DNA of 64,000 bases from Cantharellus purpuraceus. Lineage: Eukaryota > Basidiomycota > Agaricomycetes > Cantharellales > Hydnaceae. The position numbers were made by a program, and so were the translations under genes. Position 1 is the first letter of the stretch; every line of letters begins with the position of its first letter. The notes below the pieces were generated by a model. That model saw only the letters and a list, made by a program, of their open reading frames with translations. It was not told the DNA's origin and did not search any database. Location: NCBI GenBank assembly GCA_025174535.1, contig JALBUN010000001.1, forward strand, positions 3,038,001-3,102,000. Direction: 5' to 3'. Positions 1-12,121 of the stretch are shown in pieces.

Positions 1-2347
1 CTGTATTTATTCAAGGTTGGAGCAGTTGCCACGTATATCCTGTGTGGTTTCATCACAGAAAATTATGTCCTCTCTGTGCGTTGCGAGCGATGTCAAGGGT
101 CTTTTCTTGGCTCAAATGTTGCCAGACTGTGGTTGTCGTAGTATTATTAGCCATGGATTTCTGGAATTGTAGAGTATGTATGTTTACCATAGCATTCTCT
201 TGTTTTACTCATCTTGTGAGGTAGAATGTTGCAGGACGTACCTTGGTTGGTCTTCGATACTGGAATCAAGTGCGTAGCAAAGTTTTAGATATTTGGCATT
301 GTTTTCAAAGGTCTTCCTTCCCACTCTCGTCAGGTCGATGAGGATGGGGAAAGTTATTGGGTATTCGAAACTCGTGATGTGAGCTTACTAGTCCAAACAA
401 GTGTTCAAGCATGTTGAATCCTTCACCGGTTTTAGCCTTCTAGACCCGCCAATCCAGTAGATTCGAAGTAAGTTACGTACTTCATGAACTTTTGTTTCAG
501 CTGACAAGTCTGCTTCAGAATGTTCTGGGTATGGCACATGTTTCGGGTTTTTGAATAAGATGACATATGTTTCCTCCACTCATAGATTGCATTATACACA
601 TTTCCAGTACTATGGACTCTCCTACTAATTGTCTCCATCCTTAAATTCAACATCTCGTACGTCGATATAGCATTCGACGAGTCAATGAATACGCCTAATC
701 CTCAAACAGATTCCTCCCAATCGTTATCTTGGCGCTAGTATTTAATATAACGAATGCTATTGGCTTCACATATGCGTATGTGTCACTTCTGAAGTTTTTT
801 ATTCATTTTGTGCACACCATTCGAAAGTGATCGGGATGCGAAACAACGATGGGCGAACAGTGTTACCTCTGGCTCATGGAATGTCGGATTCGGTGGATTC
901 GGTGGCCAAATAATTGGTGGGGTGGTGAAGAATAGCGTTGGACGAGTATTTGGTTAAGGTAGAAAGCCAAACCTCCAAAGCCTTTCAGTTTGTTCACGAA
1001 GACTCTAGATATTCGGACTTCGCATGCCGCACACTTGATGTTGTTGACCGTATCTTTTCAAATATGCAAAAGAGACACTCGCTCTTGATGGCCATTAATA
1101 GCTCCAGCTGCTTTATTGTGTTCCATGTTTAATGGTGCTTCAATCTCGTATCTGACTCAGATTCTCCCCACGTCCTCCATTTTTGAAACTGAGGCGCAAT
1201 ATTGTCTCTGTAACACCTGTTGGATTATCATGTGGTAAGCAGGGTTGTGAGCTGACGAAAGGTGCCATGCTACTTGCGGAACAAAGTTTATCTTAGAATG
1301 CACAATCTGTGCCGTTTGGCCCATAATTCACGACAATAGCTCCATAATTCTGTGTAGTCATCTTTCGATTGACTTTATATAACCCACCAACATGGATCCT
1401 TCTAGTGAAGGAAAAGGTTTCGCCTAGTCATATCTGGACGGAGTTCAGCTGATAGGAGGCTGCCAGTGTCAGACTCGCATTCAATTTGAAACCAGAATCT
1501 CTTAAAGAATTGACGAGCAGAGATCGTCGATCAGGCATACTACAACCTGGGGGATTCAGGGCACGATACGAAGTTCCAGAGTGGCAGTGGTGTACAAGTC
1601 GCCACTGCAAGAAATCACGATGTTATTATAGAGAGGTTCGTATTCCATCAGCAAAGGGATCTATAGAGCGGTAAAGATCAAAGACGTGTTTGACTGCGGT
1701 GGCTGGTGGATCTATCGACCAAAGTTACATAACTTGGTCCGATGAAAGTGGACCACCCGGGCTGCGCCATATGATAGATACGCATTGTAGTTCTTCATTT
1801 CCACTATGAACTGATGAACACGGCATTTTGCGAGACGTTGAGCTCGATCAATCGATCGCGCGCACGGCGCAACAAGTACTATCGCGACCTTCCAATATAA
1901 TCGGAACCTGCAGATATCAGCATATCAAATGGGGTATCTTCCCATCATACTTCGACTTCCTCCTTCTCCTGTGCCTTGTGCCCTGCCACTGTTCGCTCCT
2001 TCTCGCCGGGTTATCCAACAACCACAGTTCTATCCACACTGGCGGCATGCCGGTTTCGAATTTCTTTGAAGACCATCTGATTTTCATGCTCACAAAATAT
2101 GTATGTGACAAAACTTTGGGGAACCGATTTGATTTGCAGAGGTGAGAGATTTTTATGCCAAGGCAAGGGTCCCAGTTGATGGGCTTCTTTCCGGAGCTCT
2201 GTTACCTAATACTTCATGGTGATCGCTACTAGATTGGTTAGTCCTACACGTGGCCCGGCGACAGATTCAACGTGCGCGGCCGCTGGTAGACGCGGATGTC
2301 GCTAACGGTGTGAATGGACACAAGCATCCTTCACCTGTCCTCTCACC
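1..2347. other. Gene-poor left flank
   Basis: No coding region could be supported on either strand. Open frames are short (about 60-105 codons), several begin at non-ATG codons, and none reads like a known family. No conserved motif or plausible exon chain was found. The last few hundred bases before 2348 presumably hold the promoter of the first CorA-like gene, but no TATA box or other element stands out. A gene fragment or non-coding RNA cannot be excluded. Confidence 0.5.
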
Positions 2348-4478
2348 ATGGACTTGCCTCCGGTGTCAGGAAACCCTCTGCCAGTGCTGAATAGAGACTG
2401 GCCTCATCGTGTCCCAGCACCATCCCATCGGCATGCCGCTCCATCAGGTCCCTGGCCGTGGCAAGATCTAGATGATCCTATACCACAGATGACAGAGTCT
2501 ACGGACAACGCCACCAGCGAATCCTCCACAGTGGCCAGCTCACCTCACTGGTCTGACTATCCTGAATCTCTCTTTCCGAACTGGAAGGAAGATCAAGTAG
2601 AGAGGAGCAAGATGAAGAAGACATTAGAGGGATCGAAGGAGAGCATGGTCTATCATATCGATGTCAATGAGAAAGGAGGCTTTTTTGATCGAGGAAGTCA
2701 CTTGGTACAAAATGAGGAACAGTTTGACCAGGTTATGGGGGAATCCGTGAGCATGGTAGAAGTTTATGTTTTCTTTGCTCACCTGGAGAACAGGAATATC
2801 CGGGACGCGTCCGTGTTCGTGCATTTTTTTTGGAAAATCTTTCAAAAGAAGTTATGCAAATGATTGGCACCAAGTACTATTTCGTTCCCTCTCGACTTGA
2901 ACAACGCTAACAAACTTGTAGATATAAAGTAGAGCCATTTTTCTGGACTTCTTCTGTGAATTGGATCCCTGCCCGATATCAAGAAAAGAATGATCTCTCT
3001 ATATATGGAGATCGTAAGCTTTTCTTGCTGCTCAGGTGTTCTCATCTGCCGTCTGATTCATTGGTTAGACATTACGATTACTCTGAAGTTCGTCCGCCCG
3101 GCGCGACTGGCAGGTGCCTCACCAACTGACAGCCATCCTGCTCGTAGGTTTCCCTCCTTACCTTATCTTGCAGTTGAACTAACTAAGCGACGGTGTGATC
3201 TATAGTTGATGGAAAAATTGATACCCAACGTCCTCTACCCCTCGTCTATCGCGGTCAGTTGTTTCGACCCCATTGTGTCGATGGTATTTCTACATCTTCG
3301 GCTTCGTTTCAGAAGAACCCCAACGCAACCGTGTCCTCATCATGGATCTGATCGCTCTTCATATGGTTCGTACCTGCGACGAATCGGAGAGTAGTACAAT
3401 CATCTCCTATCACCCTGCCTCTGAATGGAAAACTACACCGGCCGAAATTTTATACTCTCGTGTCTATCTTATTGGTCGAAGTATATACTGGCAGAAAATA
3501 TTCGAGAACTCTGATGATCCGACCTTTATTCTGCTGGGTACTCTATGGTATGCGCTCTATTCATGGGACGAAGCGTTTGAAACATTGTGGGAACACATTT
3601 GTGAGCTGGTGCGTGGCGTGGTTTTGTGGAAATCCATACTGGGGTAAACCCTTTAACCAGGAACTTCGTGCGCTGAGCACCAAGCACATGACTGTTACTG
3701 AAGAGCTGCACAAGATTCGGGCTCACCTCCTTCAGTATGCCTCCTTACTGGGCGATTTCCATCTATCGATCCAATTTATAAAAGAGACATCGAATCCTGT
3801 CATGCTTTCTCCCACGTACGAATCGAAACACAAATTTGCTAAAGCACTTCTGGAAAAGGAGTGTGACAATTTGTTGACGCAGATCAAGCGACTTCAGAGA
3901 AGCAGGGAGATGTGGGACCAGAGGTTGAGGAATATCATGCAGCTGGTTCGTTCTGCAGTCCTGTATCTTCTTGACATAAAGAGCGTACTAATTCTCAATA
4001 ATATCTACTTTTGTTCATCAAGGTATTCAGTAGTGTCAATATCGAGGATAGTGAGCGAATGAAAAATCTGACAAGATCCACAGTCCGTGACAGCGCAGCG
4101 ATGAAGCAAATTTCTTACCTCACAATGGTGTTTTTGCCAGCTACATTTGCTGCAGTAGGTTCTAATCACTTGTATATCTGTGTGCTATTAGTCAACAACA
4201 ACTTCACACAGGGTATCTTTAGTATGAATATCAAAGAAATCAACCCCATGGCATACGCTACTTTGAGGAGCTATTTTGCGACAGTTATTCCTTTCACTGT
4301 ACTCACAACGTGGGTGATCATCGGATTACAAGTCAATCGGAATCGACGCCAGGGCGAAGAAATCAGCATGTGGAAACGGCTGGGTTGGCCTGTTATGCTT
4401 GTGGAAGAGCTTGTGCAACATATGAGACAACGAATAGCGGGCGGGGAACCCTATACGTCGTATAATAATTTCCTGTAA
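2348..4478 (+). CDS. CorA-like membrane protein, copy A (SMN variant)
   Basis: Nine exons join in phase: 2348-2746, 2794-2873, 2922-3013, 3069-3143, 3206-3253, 3313-3608, 3661-3945, 4023-4154 and 4212-4478, giving 557 aa. The N-terminal two thirds is soluble (SHRHAAPSGPWPW near the start, then PFFWTSSVNWIP and STIISYHP). It is followed by a helical stretch, the motif SYLTMVFLPATF, the segment IFSMNIKEINP and a hydrophobic helix near VIPFTVLTTWVIIG. This C-terminal layout matches CorA-type magnesium channels, which have two helices joined by a GMN loop. Here the glycine of GMN is serine. Copy B directly downstream has the same exon pattern except for one extra intron here (2747-2793), and keeps GMN. 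The N-terminal domain was not recognised. Mg2+ transport is inferred from the family only and may be impaired in this copy. Confidence 0.75.
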
Positions 4479-4819
4479 TCTGACATATTTGTAATGCTGC
4501 ATAAGCGACAAGTTGGGAGGGGGTTGTACTTTGGGATGTTTTTTTTAGAGGATAGGAACTGCAGGTTAAAGTTTGTGCCATGGCGTGCCTGGCGCTCAAG
4601 ATGGAATGCCCAGCTTGGTCCATCCGGATATGTGCTGCGCGCGCATTCAATGCATCAGGGCCGCCCATAGTTTGAAGCGATCACGTGGTGTATTGTAAAC
4701 GGTTCGGAGCCTGTCAATCCCACGTCTTCTGGACATGAGACCGGTCGGCAACTAGGCTGGGCACGCGTTTAGTACTTTGTGTTCTCGCCAAACACTCCGT
4801 CTCGTCCTCTGGCTCAGCC
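4479..4819. other. Spacer between the CorA-like paralogs
   Basis: This 341-bp spacer should contain the terminator of copy A and the promoter of copy B. No ORF, repeat or clear promoter motif was seen. Confidence 0.5.
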
Positions 4820-6901
4820 ATGTCCGAGTCACGTCTTTCCTCACGTCTGGGTACACCATCTCATCGGCATGCTGCTCCATGTGGCCCTTGGCCTTGGATG
4901 AATCTCGATGATCAAATTCATCCTTCATCTGCTCAGGCCGCTGCAGAGCCACACATTTGCCCTCATAAACCGGGTCAGTGTAAAGGATGTTGGGAAAAGT
5001 ATCCTCAATCCCACTTTCCAAACTGGACGCCAGCTCAGGTGGAGCGGAGCAAGATGAAGTTGTCGATCACTACTAGATCAGACAAATGTATAATCTACCG
5101 TGTCGAGGTCACTAATAAGGGCAAATTTTACAACCCTGAAAGTCTTTCTGCGAAGGATGACGGAGCGTTCTGGAAGATTCTGCAGGAGAAGGCGAGCAGC
5201 TTCTTACATTCATCATTTCATGACGCTGATGCACTCTCCCAGAGGCGTGCCAAAGACGTTCGGCTTCTAGCCTTATTCGTTGAAAATATATCAGTACCAG
5301 TTCTGCAAATGCTAGGATACAAGTCATTCATGTTCACCGTGGATCGTTATTTAAGCTCACACATCAAACAGATATGAAATCGAGCCTTTTTTCTGGACAT
5401 CTTCTGTTAACTGGATCCCATCTCGATATCAAGAGGATTTCCATCTGAAGAAGGGGGATCGTAAGTCGCATGGCCCTTTTGTCAAAACAGAACAACCACT
5501 GAGCCATCTGCTAGATATTACGATCACACTTACTTTTCCACGTGTAATTAAACAAGATGCCAGGACACGTTATCCACCATTAGGTCCTACAACGAGAGCC
5601 AACAGTGGCCTTCACGATGCAATTGCACCCCCGCTTGAGGAGGTGATCGACACGCAAAGACCTCTCCCTCTTCGTCACGGTTCGTTGTCTGTTTATCATC
5701 GTCAGTGGTAGTTTTTAATCAACCAAATGCCACGTGAAGGTATTGACGGTGGTGACAACTATGAGATCATCCTCGATCATCTCGCTATGCATATGATTCG
5801 TGGGGCAGAGACTAGTACCATCATTTCTTATCAGCCCACCATGCATCGACAAGTGACAACTGCTTCGAGCCTTCATTCTCGTGTGCTCCTGGCTGGCCAG
5901 AGTGTATACTGGAACAAATTATTCCAAGCATCGAATGACCCAACGTTTGTGCTCTTAACAATGCTTTGGTACGCACTTTATGCATGGGATCAAGCACTTG
6001 AGATGCTCTGGGAACATATTTGTCAATTGGTCTGTTGCGCTGCTATAATGCCCATCTTGCACGCGCTGAGTTCTCCTTGAACCAAATTTTCAGGAATTAG
6101 ACGTCATTAGCTTGCGTGAAATTGGATTCACTCAGGAATTGCACAGGATCCGAGCCCATCTACTGCATTATGCCTCTCTTTTAGATGATTTCCGTAAATC
6201 GGTGGGGTTTGTTCTTGAGACGCCAAATCCTGCGGTGGAATCGGATCCAGACAACGCACGTTCGAAGGAGCTTTTGAAAACGGAATGCAACAACCTACTA
6301 ATCCAAATTGAAAGACTCGACCACAGCCGAAAATTCTGGGACGAGAGACTACAGAATATTATGCATCTGGTTGATCTTCTTATATAAGGTCTTACAGGAC
6401 GATGACACTGATGCGTTGGCCAGGCATTTAGTAGTGTTAACATCGAAGATAGCAGACAAATGCAAAAACTTACCCAGGCGGCAGTGCGTGACAGCACCGC
6501 ACTGAAGCAAGTCTCATACCTCACGATGGTCTTCCTGCCAGCTTCTTTCGTAGCCGTACGTCTCACCTCTTCGCTCTGCATGTTTTTTAGTCCCAGAGCG
6601 CTGACTCGTGGATCCTACACAGTCGGCGTTTGGCATGAACGTGAAGGAGATCAACCCGGGCACGTTTGCGACCCTGGCGCATTACGTCGAGACCGCTATA
6701 CCACTGACACTTGTGACAATGTGGTTTGTGGTGGCAATGCAGGGTAGATGGGATCGGCTTGATGAAGAGGACAAACCGCTAGAAACCCCCTGGTGGGTTC
6801 GGTTAACGTGGCCAGTCATGCTCGTGCAGCGCTTGGTGAGGAGAAAAGAAAAGAAGGAACAGAAGATTGTGGAGGATACATTGCCCAAATATGGTACATG
6901 A
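4820..6901 (+). CDS. CorA-like membrane protein, copy B (GMN intact)
   Basis: Seven exons join in phase: 4820-5322, 5372-5460, 5515-5679, 5740-6029, 6094-6369, 6424-6555 and 6623-6901, giving 577 aa. It is a paralog of copy A. Shared blocks include GTPSHRHAAPCGPWPW, PFFWTSSVNWIPSRYQ, STIISYQP, ELHRIRAHLLHYASLLDDF, SVNIEDSRQM and SYLTMVFLPASF. The last exon begins with AFGMNVKEINPG, so the CorA signature GMN is intact, and a second membrane helix follows (TAIPLTLVTMWFVVAMQ). The tail is basic and rich in K/E. Known CorA proteins are pentameric Mg2+ channels in plasma, vacuolar or mitochondrial membranes; location here is not evident. The acceptor at 5739/5740 is the least certain boundary. Confidence 0.78.
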
Positions 6902-7833
6902 CGTACGAAAACCGGTTGTGGGCCATGTTTTTTTGGATGCGCAGGTGATGTATGAATGCAGATGACCGCATGATCTGATAAATGACATAATGTTTGAAAC
7001 CTCATGGCAGTAATAATACCTCTCATCTAAATACAGGAGTTTACATTCGTGTTTGTTGAATATCGGCATGGTAACTCAACTGGCACAACGGTGACAGTGG
7101 AACTACGGATGTGTCACCTGGCACTGACATGCCACTTGAAAGTAGTAACATATGGACAGCTTGAGAAATGACTCCTTGACATATATACCCCAACCTTATT
7201 CACTTGTCTTGAGAATGATAGCTAGGTAAACTTCAAAACTTGACTTGTACCTGGCTAGAGCTTACATAACATTGTTTGAACCAATCATTCATCCATCTTG
7301 TAAGAGCTTTGGATGAATTACATGCATATAAGGTTCTGGAGCATGATTGCAACCTGCTCCTGCCTGATTATGTTCCCCTTTTATTATTGAACTATTGACT
7401 ACAACAAGTATGCCTAGTGAGCCCTTACAGCCGGTTCAGCAGCATAAGGCAAGGTTTTACTAGTAATTGTTAAAACAACACCTTATGTTGCTGAAACGGC
7501 TGTAAGTTTGATGTGCTCCTTTCTATGCGTAATAAGTAGTTAATGCAGGTCCTGGAGTGATGATGATGCTTGGAATAAGACAACAAGGTCCATATGCGAA
7601 ACCCAGCCCTGCGAAACCCAGCCCTGCGGAACCATCGTGTAATTGTTCGAGTACCCTTGTGCGGTTGTTTACAGCCAAACGGAGTACAGAATCGGTTACT
7701 ACGGACTCTATGATCTGGCGTGGCAACGGCAATGTATGGATCATCGCTTCATTTTGAGTGCGCGCTTCTTTAGAGTTCATGATCAACAAAAGACCAGCAC
7801 AGGGGGGGGGGGGGGTATATAAACTCACCTGCC
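6902..7833. other. Intergenic region between CorA-like copy B and the ArsB-like gene
   Basis: This holds the 3' flanks of two convergent genes. It contains the inverted repeat at 7424-7506, a short direct repeat at about 7597-7627 (GAAACCCAGCCCTGC twice) and a run of about 14 G at 7802-7815. No gene was supported. Confidence 0.5.
7424..7506. repeat. 83-bp near-perfect inverted repeat
   Basis: The left arm starts CTTACAGCCGGTTCAGCAGC and the right arm ends GTTGCTGAAACGGCTGTAAG. The arms are about 28 bp with only a few mismatches, and weaker complementarity (GGTTTTA/TAAAAC) continues into the centre, so the whole element can fold as one hairpin. Its size and structure fit a very short MITE-like or foldback element. 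No target-site duplication is evident in the bases immediately flanking it. It lies in non-coding sequence. Confidence 0.7.
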
Positions 7834-9594
7834 TCACGAGGCTCTTCCCCCGTATAAAACGGCCATCTCCGCAGACACCACAGACAGCCCAACGGATGTC
7901 ATGACGAAAAGTGGCAGGCAATTCCATTTTGCAAACTGCGTCTGCTTCACTTGTATCTCTTTCTGCTTTAATATCGACTCCCACAAAAGGCCCGCCAGGC
8001 TTGCCGAGAAAGTGAAACTGACTGCGCCTATGTTGCTCGCCACGGCGAGTGCGATGGCAGCGGCCCTGAGGCTGTGGTCAGGCATATTCGCTGCTCGCAC
8101 GACCTTGGTGAGGAGAATTGTGGCGCCGATATTAGTTCCAGAAAGATTACACATTACGACGCCGAGCACGCCGATGAGCCAGATAGTGGGGTATATTTGA
8201 CGGTGGGAGGCACGGACAAGCCAAGTTGCAAAAACATCGATCCAACCTTGATGTGCTAGAGCTTCAATAAGAATAAATTGCGAGAACGCAAATGGCACAA
8301 GAGCAAAGGGGAGTCGTGGGAGGGCCGTGAAAAATGTAGGAAAGCGAAGTTGAATCCGTTTCATTCGTGAGGGAGCAGTTGGAGGAGAGTGGTATTCAGC
8401 CTTTGGAGGAACTGGTTCGGAATGAGACCGTTTGGGTGTCTCAGTACGGTTCTCAAGACGAGGGAGCGGCTCGGAATGAGAACGTCCAAGAGTAGCACGG
8501 TTATGGTAAAGAGGGAGTTGGGTATCAGAGTATGGCCCGGGGGGGACATCGCCATTCACAAGGGTTTCTTCATTTGTGGACTTTGTCCCCTGACGCGGGC
8601 CCCTAGATGTAATATCTGGTGAAGTCTCAGGAGTTACGGTCGGAGATGAAAACGTTTCTGTCTTCTCTGAGAGTATTTTCTTCGCCGAGTCCGAATGCTG
8701 TTGGCCAAGCATTGGGGTTTTCTTTTGCGGTCCGTAATAATCCCATGCAAAGTCATAGACAAACTTGACCCCAGCGAAGGGGAGGCTGATTATCCATACA
8801 TCGATCTTGAAGAAGCTGACGACAAAGATAACAACAAGACAGGTCCCTAGCCAGATGCTGCCGAACAGTGCACTGCCAGGGTCCAGCAGCACTGAGCCTA
8901 CGTCCAACTGCGTGGGCGTGATTTTCCTGGGAAGTTTGGAACGGTACTGGACGGCAAGCGCGATGAAGCATGCGATATTGCAGCCCAGGAAGGGGAGAAT
9001 CGTATAGACGGTGAACGCGGCGTTATTGACACCAAATCCTTCGCAAATGACCACATTGGTGGGGTTTCCCACGAAGAGGACCATGCTGGCCGTGTTAGCA
9101 GCTGCAAACTCAGTAATGAGCCAGGGAAGTGGTTCCAACTCCTCGACGACCTTTGTGTAATAGACGAGAAAGGCAGTGCCAGAAAGGATGATAGGGTCAT
9201 TGCCGAGAAGGACGCTCAGGAGGGTGAGCATGATATAGAAGTAAAAGTACAGCTTCCACCCGTTGGCGCCACCCTTGTTGCTGACCCAGTACGCTGCGGA
9301 CTGAAGGACTCCGGTCACATCCAACGTGATGGCCATGTAAGCCAGGGAGAAGAAGAGGATGAGGATATTGTATGGCTTGATGCCCTCTGTGCCAGCAATG
9401 CCAGCTCGTATGACTGCAGGGTTAATGCATTGCGCGGCCCAGAGGATAGCGATTGCGGCGATTGGTGCGGTCGTGAGATCTATTGGAACCTTTCGCTGTT
9501 TAGAGTAGGGGAGAGGAACATAGACTGGGCGGATCACAAAGACGATAGAGACAATGAATACCACTAGGGTCCCAATGGACTTTCCGGTAATCAT
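7834..9594 (-). CDS. ArsB/CitMHS superfamily membrane transporter
   Basis: A single uninterrupted ORF of 586 aa, with ATG at 9594. It starts with a hydrophobic helix (GTLVVFIVSIVFVI) and has about eleven hydrophobic segments in two halves. They are separated by a long polar loop rich in S, P and T (roughly residues 285-410). Motifs typical of the ion transporter superfamily are present: LLGNDPIILSGTAFLVY, then FVGNPTNVVI in the first half and CNLSGTNIGATILLTKV in the second, the paired N-rich re-entrant loops. Close relatives include arsenite pumps (ArsB), Na+/H+ antiporters (NhaD) and citrate or dicarboxylate carriers. The substrate cannot be read from sequence. Absence of introns is unusual for this window. 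A donor-like AG/GTGAGT lies just after the stop and probably reflects a 3' UTR intron or chance. Confidence 0.85.
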   Translation of the reverse strand: MITGKSIGTLVVFIVSIVFVIRPVYVPLPYSKQRKVPIDLTTAPIAAIAILWAAQCINPAVIRAGIAGTEGIKPYNILILFFSLAYMAITLDVTGVLQSAAYWVSNKGGANGWKLYFYFYIMLTLLSVLLGNDPIILSGTAFLVYYTKVVEELEPLPWLITEFAAANTASMVLFVGNPTNVVICEGFGVNNAAFTVYTILPFLGCNIACFIALAVQYRSKLPRKITPTQLDVGSVLLDPGSALFGSIWLGTCLVVIFVVSFFKIDVWIISLPFAGVKFVYDFAWDYYGPQKKTPMLGQQHSDSAKKILSEKTETFSSPTVTPETSPDITSRGPRQGTKSTNEETLVNGDVPPGPYSDTQLPLYHNRATLGRSHSEPLPRLENRTETPKRSHSEPVPPKAEYHSPPTAPSRMKRIQLRFPTFFTALPRLPFALVPFAFSQFILIEALAHQGWIDVFATWLVRASHRQIYPTIWLIGVLGVVMCNLSGTNIGATILLTKVVRAANMPDHSLRAAAIALAVASNIGAVSFTFSASLAGLLWESILKQKEIQVKQTQFAKWNCLPLFVMTSVGLSVVSAEMAVLYGGRAS

Positions 9595-12121
9595 CGAGCC
9601 AAAATCGGGTGGTCGAGACGAACGATATCAGGGAACTGATATTTCATGAATATGAGTGTAAGTGCAGTGATTGATAGATGACCGCTTACGAGTCGGGGAC
9701 CAGGGACGTTGTTGACTATTGAGGGAGTGAGTCAAATCGCTTCAACATGAAATGTTGGCAACATGCACCTTGGGGTGTTTGAGAGATGGGAATATCATGC
9801 GTGTGGTAACTCATATAAGATCGTGCGAGGCTATGGTGGCTCCAAAGAAACTCCGACACAGCCAGCGTCCACAGTGCCCAGGTTCGCACGTTGCAGCCGG
9901 GGACAAAAGGGAAACCAGGGATTTCACTGCTAAAAGACTGTGTGTTAGCTGGCCACTGAAACCACTGAGCCTGTGTCAATCCAACGAGTACTTTTAACCC
10001 TGTACCTATTTATACAGCCACAGGCCATTAGGTATTTATAGCTCCGCCCGATTATTTTGAGATGCTTACGTATGTGACTTAGGGTTGAAGGGTTAACGCA
10101 AAACCTGCCATCTTCAGTCGTTCAGAGTCTGTGCATAATGTCATGGAATAGCCTAAACTAGAACCATTGAGGCGATCGATCCGGTGGAGTTAGCAGCAAG
10201 CGGGACAATAAGCCTTCCAAATATCCATGCTGTGCAGCTGGAGCTGCATATGCAATACGTCCAAGACTTGGATTGTGAGAAAGGTGGCCGGTGACGGCCT
10301 TTGGCTCCGGTTTCCATACGAGCAAGGGGTGCCGGTATCGGCCCCTGTGGACTCTAGAGTGGCGCTTGAGCTGCACACCAAGGGTTGGTCTCGGAGGGTC
10401 CGGGCCGGCTCGTTTGTAGAGAACCACCCTGCATCCCACAATTTTCAAGCCCCGGTCGGATTGCACAGGGTGGGATCGGAGGCTGGAGGAGCTGCCCGAC
10501 CAGAAAGAGGGGCTGACATTGAGTCAATAACCGGATTAAAGGACGAAGGAATACAAAGGACCAGCTGTTCCAATTGTGCCAGTGGAGAACGTTGAACGGG
10601 GCCATATTGTCTGTTTGCATGGTGCTCAAAGGAGATGGTGGAATGAGAACAGCACGCGCACATGCATGCGGCATGCTGTGCACAGAGCATAAAGCAACCA
10701 TTGGCTGTAACATGGCGTAACCGCTCCGCATGCCTTCGGATTTCTTGGTGTCCATTGTCTCGAAACTGCTACCTGTGCATGCGAGACAAACACAGCGATG
10801 GGTCCGATTCTACACTGACAATCCCTCCAGCCTCCCCAGTTTCACCCTGTGCAAAGAGCATCGGTTCACTGGGTCTGAGGCGATACAATTTGATCTAGCG
10901 CTGGCAAACACAACGCTTATAAGACTTATACTCTGACGGGGGCGAAACAAATTCAGGGGCTTCTGCGCCAACAAGCAAGGTGTTGTGTCGAAAGGGCATG
11001 GCTATCGTCGCTAGTTGCAATGCATTGAGGAATCTTCGGGTAACTGGCATAGGTCGCTCACAGTCAGCCAAATGGCGAAAAGGCCTGCCAGTGAGGCAAG
11101 CGTCAACGCTGGCACTGTCTATCCCTAGCCGTCGTGTGTTGTCTCAACAGGGCACTGGTGGTGGTACGTGCTGTTAATTGCGGTTGTCCTTCAAGTCCGT
11201 TCAAAGTCCGTTGTAAGTTTGCTGATGAGTATCATGAAAATTCAAAGTATACACACGCGTAAATACATTGATCGCTGTTTGCCGAACGATCATCGATCGC
11301 TCTGTATATGACAACAATTCAACCTTTATTGGTCCTTGAGAAGTTCCCATGTTCAGACTGTGTTCAAAGTCCATTGTAAGTTTAAAATTCAAGGTATACA
11401 TACGAGCAAATACATATAAACATTCTGGATCGTTGTGAAGTTGCCGAACGATCAGTATTACTCTGTACATGACGACAATTCTGTATTGGTCCTGAAGTCT
11501 GACTGTGTGCAATGTGATATGTCTGGGATCCTTGCCGTCAGAAGCAGAGACAGCGGCTATTGGCACACTGTGTAAAAGATCTGATCCAATGTAATACGAC
11601 AACCCAGTCTCTATTTTTACTGGTTTTCTTCAACCTCTTAGTAGCCAATCACCAAATTGCTGCCATGTTCGTACGATATTGGTCCATGCGCACAAAGTCG
11701 GATATAGGTTGACACTGTTCTACTTATCTGTGTGTCCCGCACTGAACAATCAATGCACATGATCGTATCTAGGACCCTACAAAGACCTGTTCGGCCAAGC
11801 CGCCTCTTGATGACAGGGATTCTTATGTACTGGAAGCAGGCCAGCTTCGCGAACGCACTTTGTGTGGCACATGTACAAAATTGTTTCATCTTTGACAGGT
11901 GGCCCAAGCCTATGACTTTGACAGGCGACTCGGTTAGTGACGCCCAGAGAGGATGTAGCAGGAAGCTAGGCGGGCAGGGGAATGATATGTTACGTAACCC
12001 GTCAATGAGTAGTAAAGTGTCGGTCTGCCGGGCCACATCTTCTCACCGCCGATCGTGGTGACTCTGCGAGCATAATTGTCTTCCTCGCCAGTTTTTTTTT
12101 GTTATCATCTTTTGTTGTACA
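9595..12121. other. Long intergenic region with degenerate repeats
   Basis: This 2.5-kb stretch separates the ArsB-like gene (minus) from the 916-aa gene (plus), so it should hold both promoters. No ORF resembles a known protein. It carries a two-copy degenerate tandem duplication at 11199-11497. A T-run (about 12091-12100) lies just upstream of the ATG at 12122. Confidence 0.5.
11199..11497. repeat. Two diverged tandem copies, period about 163 bp
   Basis: Copy 1 (about 11199-11343) and copy 2 (about 11362-11497) share the same ordered blocks. Each begins GTTCAAAGTCC(G/A)TTGTAAGTTT. Both then have AATTCAA(A/G)GTATACA, GCCGAACGATCA, CTCTGTA(T/C)ATGAC(A/G)ACAATTC and TATTGGTCCT near the end. 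Copies differ by substitutions and small indels, so the duplication is old. It is non-coding; its origin is unknown. Confidence 0.7.

Noticed and set aside
7523..7984. 153-codon minus-strand ORF overlapping the ArsB-like 3' end
   Set aside because: Crosses the G-run and overlaps the transporter in another frame; no recognisable domain.
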